Part shown: positions 23,298 to 32,214 of the stretch, one piece after another
How positions within the stretch are numbered: the first letter of the stretch is position 1
How the letters are laid out: each line of letters starts with the position of its first letter
DNA from: Streptomyces violaceusniger Tu 4113
GTDB taxonomy: Bacteria; Actinomycetota; Actinomycetes; Streptomycetales; Streptomycetaceae
Assembly (NCBI RefSeq): GCF_000147815.2
Contig: NC_015957.1
Coordinates: 4,030,001 to 4,094,000 of the forward strand
DNA: 64,000 nt
Direction of reading: 5' to 3'
Translations under genes and position numbers: made by a program
Notes under the pieces: generated by a model
Told to the model about the DNA's origin: nothing
The model's database searches: none
Seen by the model: the letters and a program-made list of their open reading frames with translations, nothing else

Positions 23298-24509
23298 ATG
23301 ACCACAGCCCTGATCATCGGTGGCGGCATCGCCGGCACGGTGACCGCGATGGCCCTGCGGAAAGCCGGGATCGACGCGGTCGTCTACGAGACGTACCCCA
23401 CGGACGCCACCGACGCGGGTGCGTTCCTCGTCGTCGCCGCCAACGGCCTGGAGGCATTGCGCACCATCGACGCCCATGAACCGGTGCTGGAGAACTCCTT
23501 CCCGGTCGGCCGCGTCGAGTTCATCAGCAACACCGGCAAGCGGCTCGGCAACCGGCCCATGTCCGGATCGCAGGACGGTGGCCTCGGCTCCGTCACACTC
23601 AAACGCGCCACCCTCGCCCGGGTGCTGCGCGAGGAGGCGGTGCGCCGCGGAGTGTGCATCGAACACGGCAAGCGGCTGCTGGCCGCACACTCCAGCCCCA
23701 ACGGCCGGATCGTCTGCTCCTTCGCCGACGGCGGGCGCGCCGTGGGCGATGTGCTGATCGGCGCCGACGGCATCCACTCGCTCGTCCGCAGGGCCATCGA
23801 CGCGGCCGCGCCCCGGCCCCGCTACACCGGGCAGCACACCGTCTGCGGCTACACCCGCGACGCCGAGCCGCCCCCGGACCCGGACGCCTACACCATGGTC
23901 TTCGGCAAGCAGGCGTTCTTCGGCTGTACCACCGCGCCGGACGGCGAGGTGTGGTGGTTCTGCAACGCCCCGGCCGAGGAGATGCCCAAGGGTGAGCTCG
24001 CCGCCATCACCGCCGAGGAGTGGCGGGAGCGGCTGCTGAGGCTCTTCGCCGAGGACAACACCCCGGCCGCCGACCTGGTCCGCGCCACCGGCGACTCCAT
24101 CGTGGCCACCGCCGCCTACGACATCGTCTCCACCCCCACCTGGTCCGAGGAGGCCATGGTCATCGTCGGCGACGCCGCGCACGCCTGCGCGCCCAATGCC
24201 GCCCAGGGCGCGTCGATGGCCATCGAGGACGGTGTCGTGCTCGCCAAATGCCTGCGCGATCTGCGCTCGCCCCAGTCGGCTTTCGCCGCGTACGAGGCGC
24301 TGCGCCGGGAGCGGGTCGAGAAGGTCGCCGCCGCCAGTGCGGGCATGGCCCGCCGCACGGCGCCGGGACCCGTGGCGCGGGCCCTGCGCGATGCCACCAT
24401 GCCGCGCAAGCTGGACCGGGCCGGCAACGGCGCCCCCGACTGGCTGACCGGCTACCGCATCGACTGGGACGAGCCGGTCGACGCGCAGACGGCCCGCCGG
24501 CGCCGCTGA
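23298..24509 (+). CDS. FAD-dependent monooxygenase (PHBH/salicylate hydroxylase fold)
   Basis: 403-aa flavoprotein hydroxylase. FAD-binding GGGIAG in the first 20 residues, the DG motif in VLIGADGIHSLVRRAI, and the second FAD motif VIVGDAAHACAPNAAQGASMAIED. No signal peptide or membrane helix. The start at 23298 was chosen for ACGGAG upstream; an in-frame ATG 12 codons earlier lacks one. It stands alone, separated from the next gene by a long hairpin. It is not close enough to the polyketide genes to call a tailoring enzyme; the substrate is unknown. Confidence 0.88.
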   Translation: MTTALIIGGGIAGTVTAMALRKAGIDAVVYETYPTDATDAGAFLVVAANGLEALRTIDAHEPVLENSFPVGRVEFISNTGKRLGNRPMSGSQDGGLGSVTLKRATLARVLREEAVRRGVCIEHGKRLLAAHSSPNGRIVCSFADGGRAVGDVLIGADGIHSLVRRAIDAAAPRPRYTGQHTVCGYTRDAEPPPDPDAYTMVFGKQAFFGCTTAPDGEVWWFCNAPAEEMPKGELAAITAEEWRERLLRLFAEDNTPAADLVRATGDSIVATAAYDIVSTPTWSEEAMVIVGDAAHACAPNAAQGASMAIEDGVVLAKCLRDLRSPQSAFAAYEALRRERVEKVAAASAGMARRTAPGPVARALRDATMPRKLDRAGNGAPDWLTGYRIDWDEPVDAQTARRRR

Positions 24510-24514
24510 CCCAC

Positions 24515-24576
24515 CGCGGCCCCGCCCCCGGACCGTACCGGGACCCTCCGGAACGCGGTCCCGGGGGCGGGGCCGC
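24515..24576. terminator. Strong GC-rich terminator hairpin
   Basis: Arms at 24515-24534 and 24557-24576 are complementary over about 20 bases, apart from one extra G in the right arm, with a 22-nt loop. It lies between the monooxygenase stop and the NDH-2 start and should end transcription of the former. Confidence 0.75.
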
Positions 24577-24649
24577 GTGGGCCCGACGTTTGGTCCGGGT
24601 TCTCACGGGCACTTGGTGCTCCCTGGCCCCGTATGCCCGGGAGATTCGT

Positions 24650-25969
24650 GTGAGCCCAGTACGCATAGTGATCGTCGGCGCCGGTTTCGCCGGTTACCAG
24701 GCCGCCCGTGAGCTCTCCCGCACCCTGCGGGGCGCGGCGGACATCGTCCTGATCAACCCCAACGACTACTTCCTGTATCTGCCGCTGCTGCCCGAAGTGG
24801 CGGCCGGGGTCCTGGAGCCCCGGCGGGTCTCGGTATCCCTCACCGGCACCCTGCCGCATGTCCGGCTGGTGCTGGGCGAGGTCCACGGCGTCGACCTGGA
24901 CGCCCGCCGGGTCTCCTGGCGGGATCCGGACGGACGGTCCGGCGAGATGGCGTACGACCGTCTCATCCTCTCCGTCGGCAGCGTCAACAAACTGCTGCCG
25001 ATCCCCGGTGTGGCCGAGCACGCCCATGGCTTCCGCGGCATGCCGGAGGCGCTCTTCCTGCGCGACCACGTCACCCGGCAGATCGAGATGTCCGGCACCA
25101 GCGAGGACCCGCGGGAGCGGGCCGCCCGCCGCACCTTCGTGGTGGTCGGCGCCGGCTACACCGGCACCGAGGTGGCCGCCCACGGGGTGCTCTTCACCGA
25201 CTCGCTCGCGCGGAAGAACACCACGCTGCGCGACGCGCCGCGGCCCCGCTGGCTGCTGCTCGACATCGCCCCCCGGGTGCTGCCGGAGCTGGACAAGAAG
25301 CTGTCCCGCACGGCCGACCGGGTGCTGCGCAAACGGGGCGTGGAGATCCGCACCCGCACCACGGTCAAGGAGGCCACCTCGGAGGGCGTGCGGCTGGACG
25401 ACGGCGAGTTCATCGACACCCGGTCGCTGATCTGGTGTGTCGGAGTGCGCCCCGACCCGCTGGTGGAGCAGCTCGGGCTGGCGACCGAACGCGGCCGGCT
25501 GCGGGTCGACCAGTATCTGGCCGTGCCCGGCCATCCAGAGGTGCTGGCGTGTGGGGACGCCGCCGCGGTACCCGATCTGACCCGGCCGGGCCAGTTCACC
25601 CCGATGACCGCACAGCACGCCCACCGGCAGGGAAAGGTCGCGGCCCACAACGTCCTGGCCGCCCTCGGGCGCGGCGCCCCCAAACCGTACAAACACCATG
25701 ACCTCGGGTTCACCGTCGACCTCGGCGGGGCGCAGGCCGCCGCGGACCCGCTGCACATACCGCTGTCCGGGCCGATCGCGAACGCGGTCACCCGCGGCTA
25801 TCACCTGATGGCGATGCCGGGGAACCGGATCCGGGTCGCCGCCGACTGGCTGCTCGACGCGGTGCTGCCACGTCAGGCGGTGCAGCTCGGGGTGGTCCCG
25901 CCGTGGGCGGTGCCGCTGGACACCGAATCGCCCGAGGTCGCGCAGACGGTACGGGCGGGTCGCGGCTGA
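24650..25969 (+). CDS. Type II NADH dehydrogenase (NDH-2-like)
   Basis: 439-aa pyridine nucleotide-disulphide oxidoreductase family protein. FAD site VIVGAGFAGYQAA at residues 6-18; second dinucleotide site VVVGAGYTGTEVAAHG around 165; LIWCVGVRPDP and LACGDAAAVPDL carry the typical FAD-contact residues; QHAHRQGKVAAHN follows. NDH-2 enzymes pass electrons from NADH to menaquinone at the inner membrane face without pumping protons. GTG start is preceded by GGGAG; the much longer open frame upstream runs through the previous gene and the terminator. Twenty-seven bp separate it from the transketolase gene. Confidence 0.88.
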   Translation: MSPVRIVIVGAGFAGYQAARELSRTLRGAADIVLINPNDYFLYLPLLPEVAAGVLEPRRVSVSLTGTLPHVRLVLGEVHGVDLDARRVSWRDPDGRSGEMAYDRLILSVGSVNKLLPIPGVAEHAHGFRGMPEALFLRDHVTRQIEMSGTSEDPRERAARRTFVVVGAGYTGTEVAAHGVLFTDSLARKNTTLRDAPRPRWLLLDIAPRVLPELDKKLSRTADRVLRKRGVEIRTRTTVKEATSEGVRLDDGEFIDTRSLIWCVGVRPDPLVEQLGLATERGRLRVDQYLAVPGHPEVLACGDAAAVPDLTRPGQFTPMTAQHAHRQGKVAAHNVLAALGRGAPKPYKHHDLGFTVDLGGAQAAADPLHIPLSGPIANAVTRGYHLMAMPGNRIRVAADWLLDAVLPRQAVQLGVVPPWAVPLDTESPEVAQTVRAGRG

Positions 25970-25996
25970 CCGTCGGCGAAACCTGGAAGGAGAACA

Positions 25997-27835
25997 ATGC
26001 GACACGAACAACTCAGCGAGCTCGGGCAGCAGCTCCGTGTGGACTCGGTGCGCGCCGCCGATGCCGCCGGGTCCGGCCATCCCACATCGTCGATGTCGGC
26101 GGCGGACCTGATGGCCGTCCTGATGGGAAACCATCTGCGCTATGACTTCGAGCAGCCCGAGCGTCCGGGCAATGATCACCTGATCTTCTCCAAGGGCCAT
26201 GCCTCCCCGCTGCTCTACTCGGTCTACAAGGCGGCCGGGGCCCTCCGTGACGAGGAGTTCCTCACCTTCCGCAAGCGCGGCAGCAGGCTGGAGGGCCACC
26301 CCACCCCGCGGCTGCCATGGGTGGACGTGGCCACCGGATCGCTCGGGCAGGGCCTGCCCTACGGCGTGGGCATGGCGCTGAGCGGCAAGCGGCTCGACCA
26401 TGTGCCCTACCGCGTCTGGGTGCTGTGCGGCGACAGCGAGATGGCCGAGGGTTCGATGTGGGAGGCGTTCGAGCACGCGGGCTACGAGCGGCTGGACAAC
26501 CTCATCGCCATCATCGATGTGAACCGGCTGGGCCAGCGCGGCCCCACCCGCCACGAATGGGATCTGGACGCCTACGCGCGGCGCATCCGCGCCTTCGACT
26601 GGCACACCATCGAGATCGACGGCCATGACATCGAGGCCATCGACCGCGCCTACGCCGAGGCGCTGTCCACCGTCGGCCGCCCCAGCGCCATCATCGCCCG
26701 CACCATGAAGGGCCGCGGCGTCGCCTCGGTGGAGAACCGCGAGGGGATGCACGGCAAGCCGCTGAAGAACGCGGAGGAGGCCATCGCCGAGCTCGGCGGC
26801 GTACGCAACATGGCCGTGCCGGTGCTCGGCCCGCCCTCGGTCTCTCCCACCCGGCCCTTCTCCGAGGGCCCGCTGGTCCTGCCGCACTACAACACCGGCG
26901 ACTCGGTGCCCACCCGTGACGCGTTCGGCGAGGCGGTGGCCGCCGTCGGCACCGCCCGCGGTGCTGTGGTGGCACTCGACGGCGAGGTGGGCGACTCCAC
27001 CCGGCTGGAGTACTTCCACAAGGAGCACCCCGAGCGGTACTTCGAGTTCTTCATCGCCGAGCAGCAACTGGTGGCCGCCGCCGTCGGCATGCAGGCCCGC
27101 GGCTGGAACCCGTACGTCTCCACCTTCGCGGCCTTCTTCACCCGTGCCTACGACTTCATCCGGATGGCCGCCATCAGCGACGCGGACCTCAACCTCATCG
27201 GCTCCCACGCCGGGGTGGCCATCGGTGAGGACGGCCCCTCGCAGATGGGCGTGGAGGACCTGGCGGCCATGCGGGCCGTGCACGGCAGCACGGTGCTCTA
27301 CCCGTGCGACGCCAACCAGACCGCCCAGCTCACCGCGGCCATGGCCGCCGAATCCGGCATCCGCTATCTGCGCACCACCCGCGGCGGAACGCCGGTCATC
27401 TACCCGCCCTCCGAGACCTTCCCCATCGGCGGCTCCAAGGTCGTCCGCGCCACCGACGACGACCAGGTCACCCTCATCGGCGCGGGGGTCACCCTGCACG
27501 AGGCCATCGAGGCCGCCGACCGGCTCGCCCAGGAGGGCATCCGCGCCCGCGTCATCGACCTGTACTCGGTCAAGCCGGTGGACGCCGAGACGCTGCGCAC
27601 CGCCGCCGAGGTGACGGGCCGGCTGATCACCGTGGAGGACCACCACCCCGAGGGCGGACTGGGCGACGCGGTGCTCGGGGCGTTCGACGACGGCCGCCCG
27701 GTGCCCCGGACGATCCGGCTCGCGGTGCGCATCATGCCGGGCTCCTCGACCCCCGCCGAGCAACTGAGCGACGCGGGGATCGACGCGGACGCGATCGTCG
27801 CGGCCGCGCGGGAACTGGTCGGCCGGGACGGCTGA
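25997..27835 (+). CDS. Transketolase
   Basis: 612-aa thiamine-diphosphate enzyme. N-terminal AADAAGSGHPTSSMSAAD and the ThDP/metal site GDSEMAEGSMWEAFEHAG ... DVNRLGQRG; the catalytic Glu lies in EFFIAEQQLVAAAVGMQ; GSHAGVAIGEDGPSQMGVED is the second-domain signature. Somewhat shorter than the about 660-700-aa Tkt of central metabolism and not beside tal/zwf, so probably a second transketolase. AAGGAG precedes the ATG. It lies between NDH-2 and an epimerase-like SDR, apparently one operon; a role in pentose supply or a specialised sugar pathway is inference. Confidence 0.92.
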   Translation: MRHEQLSELGQQLRVDSVRAADAAGSGHPTSSMSAADLMAVLMGNHLRYDFEQPERPGNDHLIFSKGHASPLLYSVYKAAGALRDEEFLTFRKRGSRLEGHPTPRLPWVDVATGSLGQGLPYGVGMALSGKRLDHVPYRVWVLCGDSEMAEGSMWEAFEHAGYERLDNLIAIIDVNRLGQRGPTRHEWDLDAYARRIRAFDWHTIEIDGHDIEAIDRAYAEALSTVGRPSAIIARTMKGRGVASVENREGMHGKPLKNAEEAIAELGGVRNMAVPVLGPPSVSPTRPFSEGPLVLPHYNTGDSVPTRDAFGEAVAAVGTARGAVVALDGEVGDSTRLEYFHKEHPERYFEFFIAEQQLVAAAVGMQARGWNPYVSTFAAFFTRAYDFIRMAAISDADLNLIGSHAGVAIGEDGPSQMGVEDLAAMRAVHGSTVLYPCDANQTAQLTAAMAAESGIRYLRTTRGGTPVIYPPSETFPIGGSKVVRATDDDQVTLIGAGVTLHEAIEAADRLAQEGIRARVIDLYSVKPVDAETLRTAAEVTGRLITVEDHHPEGGLGDAVLGAFDDGRPVPRTIRLAVRIMPGSSTPAEQLSDAGIDADAIVAAARELVGRDG

Positions 27836-27896
27836 GGACCGGGACGGCCAAGACCGGGACTGCCGAGGTCACGACGCGGCCGGAAGGAGCGGACAC

Positions 27897-28985
27897 ATGG
27901 GCATCAAGCAGGGCATGCGTGTGGTGGTGGTCGGCGCCACCGGAAACGCCGGTACGAGCGTCGTCCGCGCGCTCGGCGAGGCCCCGGACATCGAGTCGAT
28001 CGTGGGCGTCGCCCGCAGGGTGCCCAACTGGTCGCCGCCGAAGACCACCTGGGTACGGGCGGACATCGGGCGGGACGCCGGTGCGGAGGCCGATCTCGTA
28101 CGGCACTTCGAGGGCGCCGACGCGGTCGTCCACCTCGCCTGGCTGATCCAGCCCAGCCACCGGCCCGCCGTCACCTGGGACACCAATGTCCTCGGCAGCG
28201 TCCGGGTCTTCGAGGCGGTGGCGCGGGCGGAGGTGCCGGTGCTGGTGTACGCCTCCTCGGTGGGCGCCTACTCACCCGGCCCCGAGGACGGCCGCCCGGT
28301 GGACGAGTCCTGGCCCACCCACGGCTGGCCGGAGGCCGCGTACTGCCGTGAGAAGGCGTATGTGGAGCGGGTGCTCGACGCCTTCGAACGGGAACATCCG
28401 CAGATCCGGGTGGTGCGGATGCGGCCGGGCTTCCTCTTCAAAGAGGAGGCGGCGGCCGAGCAGCGCCGGCTGTTCATGGGGCCGTTCCTGCCCCGGCGGC
28501 TGATCCGCGCCGGCTTCCTGCCCGCGGTCTTCGACCTGCCCGGACTGCGCCTCCAGGTCCTGCACACCGACGACGCCGCCGAGGCGTACCGCCTGGCGCT
28601 CGGCCGGCAGGTGCGCGGCGCCTTCAACCTCGCGGCCGAACCGCCGGTCGACGGCGAGACGCTGGCCGGCCTCCTCGACGCACGGACGGTGCGGATCCCG
28701 CGCCTCGCCGCCCGCTCCGCCATGGCCACGGCCTGGCATCTGCACCTGCTGCCTCCCTCGCCCCAGCTTTTCGACGCGGCCCTGCGGCTCCCGCTGATGG
28801 ACACCACCCGTGCCCAGGAGGAACTGGGCTGGCGGCCCCGGCACACCGCCGTCGAGACGCTCCGGGAGTTCCTCACCGGGCTGCGGCGCGGCACCGGTAT
28901 GGATCAGACCGCCCCGCTGGCTGCCAAGCTGCCCGGCGGACGGCCCCGCGAGGCCGCGACGACCGGTGTGGGGGAGCGCCCCTGA
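27897..28985 (+). CDS. NAD-dependent epimerase/dehydratase (extended SDR)
   Basis: 362-aa extended SDR. Rossmann GATGNAGTS at the N-terminus, Asp/Ala-rich LAWLIQPSH after beta-4, Ser in YASSVGAYSPG and Tyr-x3-Lys as YCREKAYVE. Typical of nucleotide-sugar epimerases, though many such proteins in actinobacteria have no known substrate. ATG with AAGGAG (spacing 7). It follows transketolase by 61 bp and is likely cotranscribed. The last 30 residues (Pro/Gly/Arg-rich) are probably disordered. Confidence 0.85.
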   Translation: MGIKQGMRVVVVGATGNAGTSVVRALGEAPDIESIVGVARRVPNWSPPKTTWVRADIGRDAGAEADLVRHFEGADAVVHLAWLIQPSHRPAVTWDTNVLGSVRVFEAVARAEVPVLVYASSVGAYSPGPEDGRPVDESWPTHGWPEAAYCREKAYVERVLDAFEREHPQIRVVRMRPGFLFKEEAAAEQRRLFMGPFLPRRLIRAGFLPAVFDLPGLRLQVLHTDDAAEAYRLALGRQVRGAFNLAAEPPVDGETLAGLLDARTVRIPRLAARSAMATAWHLHLLPPSPQLFDAALRLPLMDTTRAQEELGWRPRHTAVETLREFLTGLRRGTGMDQTAPLAAKLPGGRPREAATTGVGERP

Positions 28986-29199
28986 CCCCGAGCCCCTTGA
29001 CCCCGAAGAGGGCCTCACCGGGGCCCCGGCCGGGTGGGAAACGGCCCCCAGCCGTGTGAGACGCGGCACATGAGACGGGCTCAGCGGCAGCACCGCCGCG
29101 GGGCCCGTCCCGCTGTGACCCATTGCCCCTCGTAACCCGTGACGCGACTCCCGTACGCTTCTGCCCAGTTGGTCGGGTTGTCGACGAGGGTGGGGACAC

Positions 29200-30267
29200 A
29201 TGGGCAGGGTGGGGAATCCGGCGCGCAGTCATGCCCGGCGCACGGGAACGGTGGCGGTCGCCGCGGCGGCCGCCGCACTGTGTCTGACGGCACCGGCGGA
29301 GGCCCGGCCCGCCGCCGCGGACGATCCGTCCTATTCCGCCACCACCTCGGTAGGCGTGCACAACGCGTACGAAAAGGCCAAGTATCCGTACTTCGCCGAC
29401 GCGCTGGACTCCGGCGCCTCGCTCCTGGAACTCGACGTGTGGACCAACGCGTTCGGCGCCGGCTGGCGGGTCTCGCACGGCAATCCGCTCGGCAACGACA
29501 ACAACTGCGAGAACGCCGCGGGCCCGGACGAGCTGCGCACCAAGCCCCGCGACCAGAGCCTGACCGGCTGCCTCGCCGACATGAGGGCCTGGCACCAGGC
29601 CCATCCGGGCCACCGTCCCATCTTCATCAAGGTGGAGATGAAGGACGGCTTCTACGGCAAGAGCGGACGCGGCCCGGGCGACCTCGACACCCTGCTCGGC
29701 GCCACCCTGGGCGACGCGCTGCTGCGCCCGGCGGATGTGGTGGGCGGCCACGCCAACCTCGACGAGGCGGTGCGGGCGGACGGCTGGCCGTCCCGCTCCG
29801 CGCTCGCGGGCAAGTTCGTCGTAGAGCTGATCCCGGGCACGGTCGAGGAGAACAACCCGCTGGATTCGCTGTGGACCGACCGTGAGTACGCCACCCATCT
29901 GCGGGACCTGTCCGCCGCCGGGAAGCTCGGTCAGGCCGCCGCCTTCCCCGCCGTCCACGGCGCCGCCTCGGGCGACCCACGCACCCGCTACACCGACGCC
30001 ACCCTCCGGCCGTGGTTCGTGGTCTTCGACGGGGACGCGTCCACGTATGTCACCAGCGGTGTGGACACCGCCTGGTACGACGACCGCCACTACCTGCTGA
30101 TCATGACGGACGCGCACAACGTGGCGCCCGCGATCGACGGCACCAGCCCCACCGAGGACCAGGCGCGCACGCGGGTGTCCGAACTCGCCGCCCGGCACGC
30201 CAGCTTCGCGACCGCCGACTGGTATCCGCTGCCGTCCGTGCTCTCCACCGTCGTGCCCCGTGGCTGA
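29200..30267 (+). CDS. Secreted Ca2+-dependent phosphoinositide phospholipase C-like protein
   Basis: 355 aa with a Sec-type signal peptide (RRTGTVAVAAAAAALCLTAPAEA, cleavage near residue 35). The mature part has TIM-barrel PI-PLC hallmarks: the first catalytic His in TSVGVHNAYE, the metal-binding LLELDVWTN and the second His in RVSHGNPLG; FIKVEMKDGF follows. The family cleaves phosphatidylinositol; the physiological substrate in Streptomyces is uncertain. A monocistronic gene, with a 214-bp upstream region and a hairpin after its stop. Confidence 0.8.
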   Translation: MGRVGNPARSHARRTGTVAVAAAAAALCLTAPAEARPAAADDPSYSATTSVGVHNAYEKAKYPYFADALDSGASLLELDVWTNAFGAGWRVSHGNPLGNDNNCENAAGPDELRTKPRDQSLTGCLADMRAWHQAHPGHRPIFIKVEMKDGFYGKSGRGPGDLDTLLGATLGDALLRPADVVGGHANLDEAVRADGWPSRSALAGKFVVELIPGTVEENNPLDSLWTDREYATHLRDLSAAGKLGQAAAFPAVHGAASGDPRTRYTDATLRPWFVVFDGDASTYVTSGVDTAWYDDRHYLLIMTDAHNVAPAIDGTSPTEDQARTRVSELAARHASFATADWYPLPSVLSTVVPRG

Positions 30268-30270
30268 GCA

Positions 30271-30289
30271 CACGGCCGCTGAGGCCGTG
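30271..30289. terminator. Hairpin between convergent PI-PLC and dodecin genes
   Basis: Perfect 7-bp stem CACGGCC / GGCCGTG with a GCTGA loop, four bases after the PI-PLC stop codon and 28 bases from the end of the convergent dodecin gene. Confidence 0.55.
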
Positions 30290-30316
30290 CCCGCTGTGCT
30301 GCGGGCCCGGCCGGGG

Positions 30317-30529
30317 TCAGTCGGGGTCCTCGAGCCGGAATCCGACCTTCAGCCCCACCTGGTAGTGCGCGATCCGGCCGTCCTCGATATGCCCGCGCAC
30401 TTGACCGACCTCGAACCAATCGAGGTTTCGCAGCGTCTTGGAGGCACGGCTGATGGCGGTGCGGATCGCGTCGTCGACGCTCTCGGTGGACGAGCCGACG
30501 ATCTCGGTCACCCGGTAGGTGTGGGCCAT
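30317..30529 (-). CDS. Dodecin
   Basis: 70-aa dodecin, full length for the family. It reads MAHTYRVTEIVGSSTESVDD, then the conserved flavin/CoA-binding region with Trp in LRNLDWFEV and the closing strand IAHYQVGLKVGFRLE. Dodecins assemble as hollow 12-mers that store flavins (and CoA in actinobacteria) in the cytosol. The start at 30529 was chosen because family homology begins at this Met; the frame extends 18 codons further without support. Confidence 0.93.
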   Translation of the reverse strand: MAHTYRVTEIVGSSTESVDDAIRTAISRASKTLRNLDWFEVGQVRGHIEDGRIAHYQVGLKVGFRLEDPD

Positions 30530-30613
30530 GGCAGTCTCCCCGGTCCCTGGGGTGGTCCGTTCGTTTCTCCCACCGTGCCTCACCGCGCCGGGCTCCGCGA
30601 GCCGGCGGGGGCC

Positions 30614-31075
30614 CTACGGCACCACCGTGACCGGCCAGCGGCCCGCCTTGACCAGCCGTACGGCCACCGAGCCGATGAAGCGGTGCCCGGCCTGCTCGGA
30701 CGCGCCCACCACCACGGCGTCGGCCTTCAGCTCATCGGCCGCCTGGGCCAGGCCGTTGTACGGATCGCCCCGGAAGGTGTGGAACTCCCAGCGCACGTCG
30801 AAGACCCCGCGCAGCCGCTCGGTGGCCTCCCGTATCTCCGTCATCAGCTCCTCGGCCACCTCGCCCGTGGTGTCGGCCACCGAGGCACCCAGCGCCGCCC
30901 CGGCGGCCAGCACCGGCTGGATATAGACCACGACGAGCAGCGCCTTCTGGCGTCTGGCCAGTCCGGCGGCGTAGGCCGTGGCACGCCAGGAAGATTCGGA
31001 ACCGTCCAGTCCGGCCACGATGACCTTGGGTCCGTCGGTTCCCCGTTCAAAAGACGGAGGGAGTTTGTCCACCAC
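30614..31075 (-). CDS. Universal stress protein (UspA family)
   Basis: 153-aa single-domain Usp. It has VIVAGLDGSESSWRA at strand 1 and VVVGASEQAGHRFIGSVAVR, close to the ATP-binding G-2x-G-9x-G-S/T pattern, so nucleotide binding is likely. It stands alone, 85 bp upstream of dodecin in the same direction; both are stress-associated, but a shared transcript is not certain. The Met at 31075 is followed by a short polar lead before the conserved strand. Confidence 0.88.
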   Translation of the reverse strand: MVDKLPPSFERGTDGPKVIVAGLDGSESSWRATAYAAGLARRQKALLVVVYIQPVLAAGAALGASVADTTGEVAEELMTEIREATERLRGVFDVRWEFHTFRGDPYNGLAQAADELKADAVVVGASEQAGHRFIGSVAVRLVKAGRWPVTVVP

Positions 31076-31181
31076 ATCTGCGAGGCTAGCGCCAGGGACG
31101 GTCCGGTGATCACCCGGCCCGTCCCGCGGCGCGTGAGCACCGCGACCGCGTCATGACCGCCACCGTACGACAGGAGAGACA

Positions 31182-32033
<852 letters not shown>

Positions 32034-32044
32034 GGGCCGCACGG

Positions 32045-32153
32045 CGTCCGACGGGCCCACGGTCTCCGGTGGGCCCGGGGCGTCCGGTGGGCTCGCGGTC
32101 TCCGGTGGGATCGGGTTGTCCGATGGGCTCGGGGTGTTGTTGGTGGGCTCAAG
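32045..32153. repeat. About six imperfect 17-19-bp tandem repeats
   Basis: Between the phosphoesterase and the P450, the sequence repeats a unit like GTCCGGTGGGCTCGCGGT with drift (CTCCGGTGGGCCCGGGG, CTCCGGTGGGATCGGGTT, GTCCGATGGGCTCGGGGT). Noncoding and compositionally biased; no start codon with a good ribosome site lies in it. Confidence 0.6.
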
Positions 32154-32214
32154 GGGGGCGGCGGGCTCCGGGCGTCTTGACGGGCCCGGAGGGCGGCGCC
32201 GTACGGTCTCGGCT

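Noticed and set aside
24020..24649. N-terminal extension of the NDH-2-like protein
   Set aside because: Arg/Gly/His-rich translation overlapping the monooxygenase gene and crossing a strong terminator hairpin.
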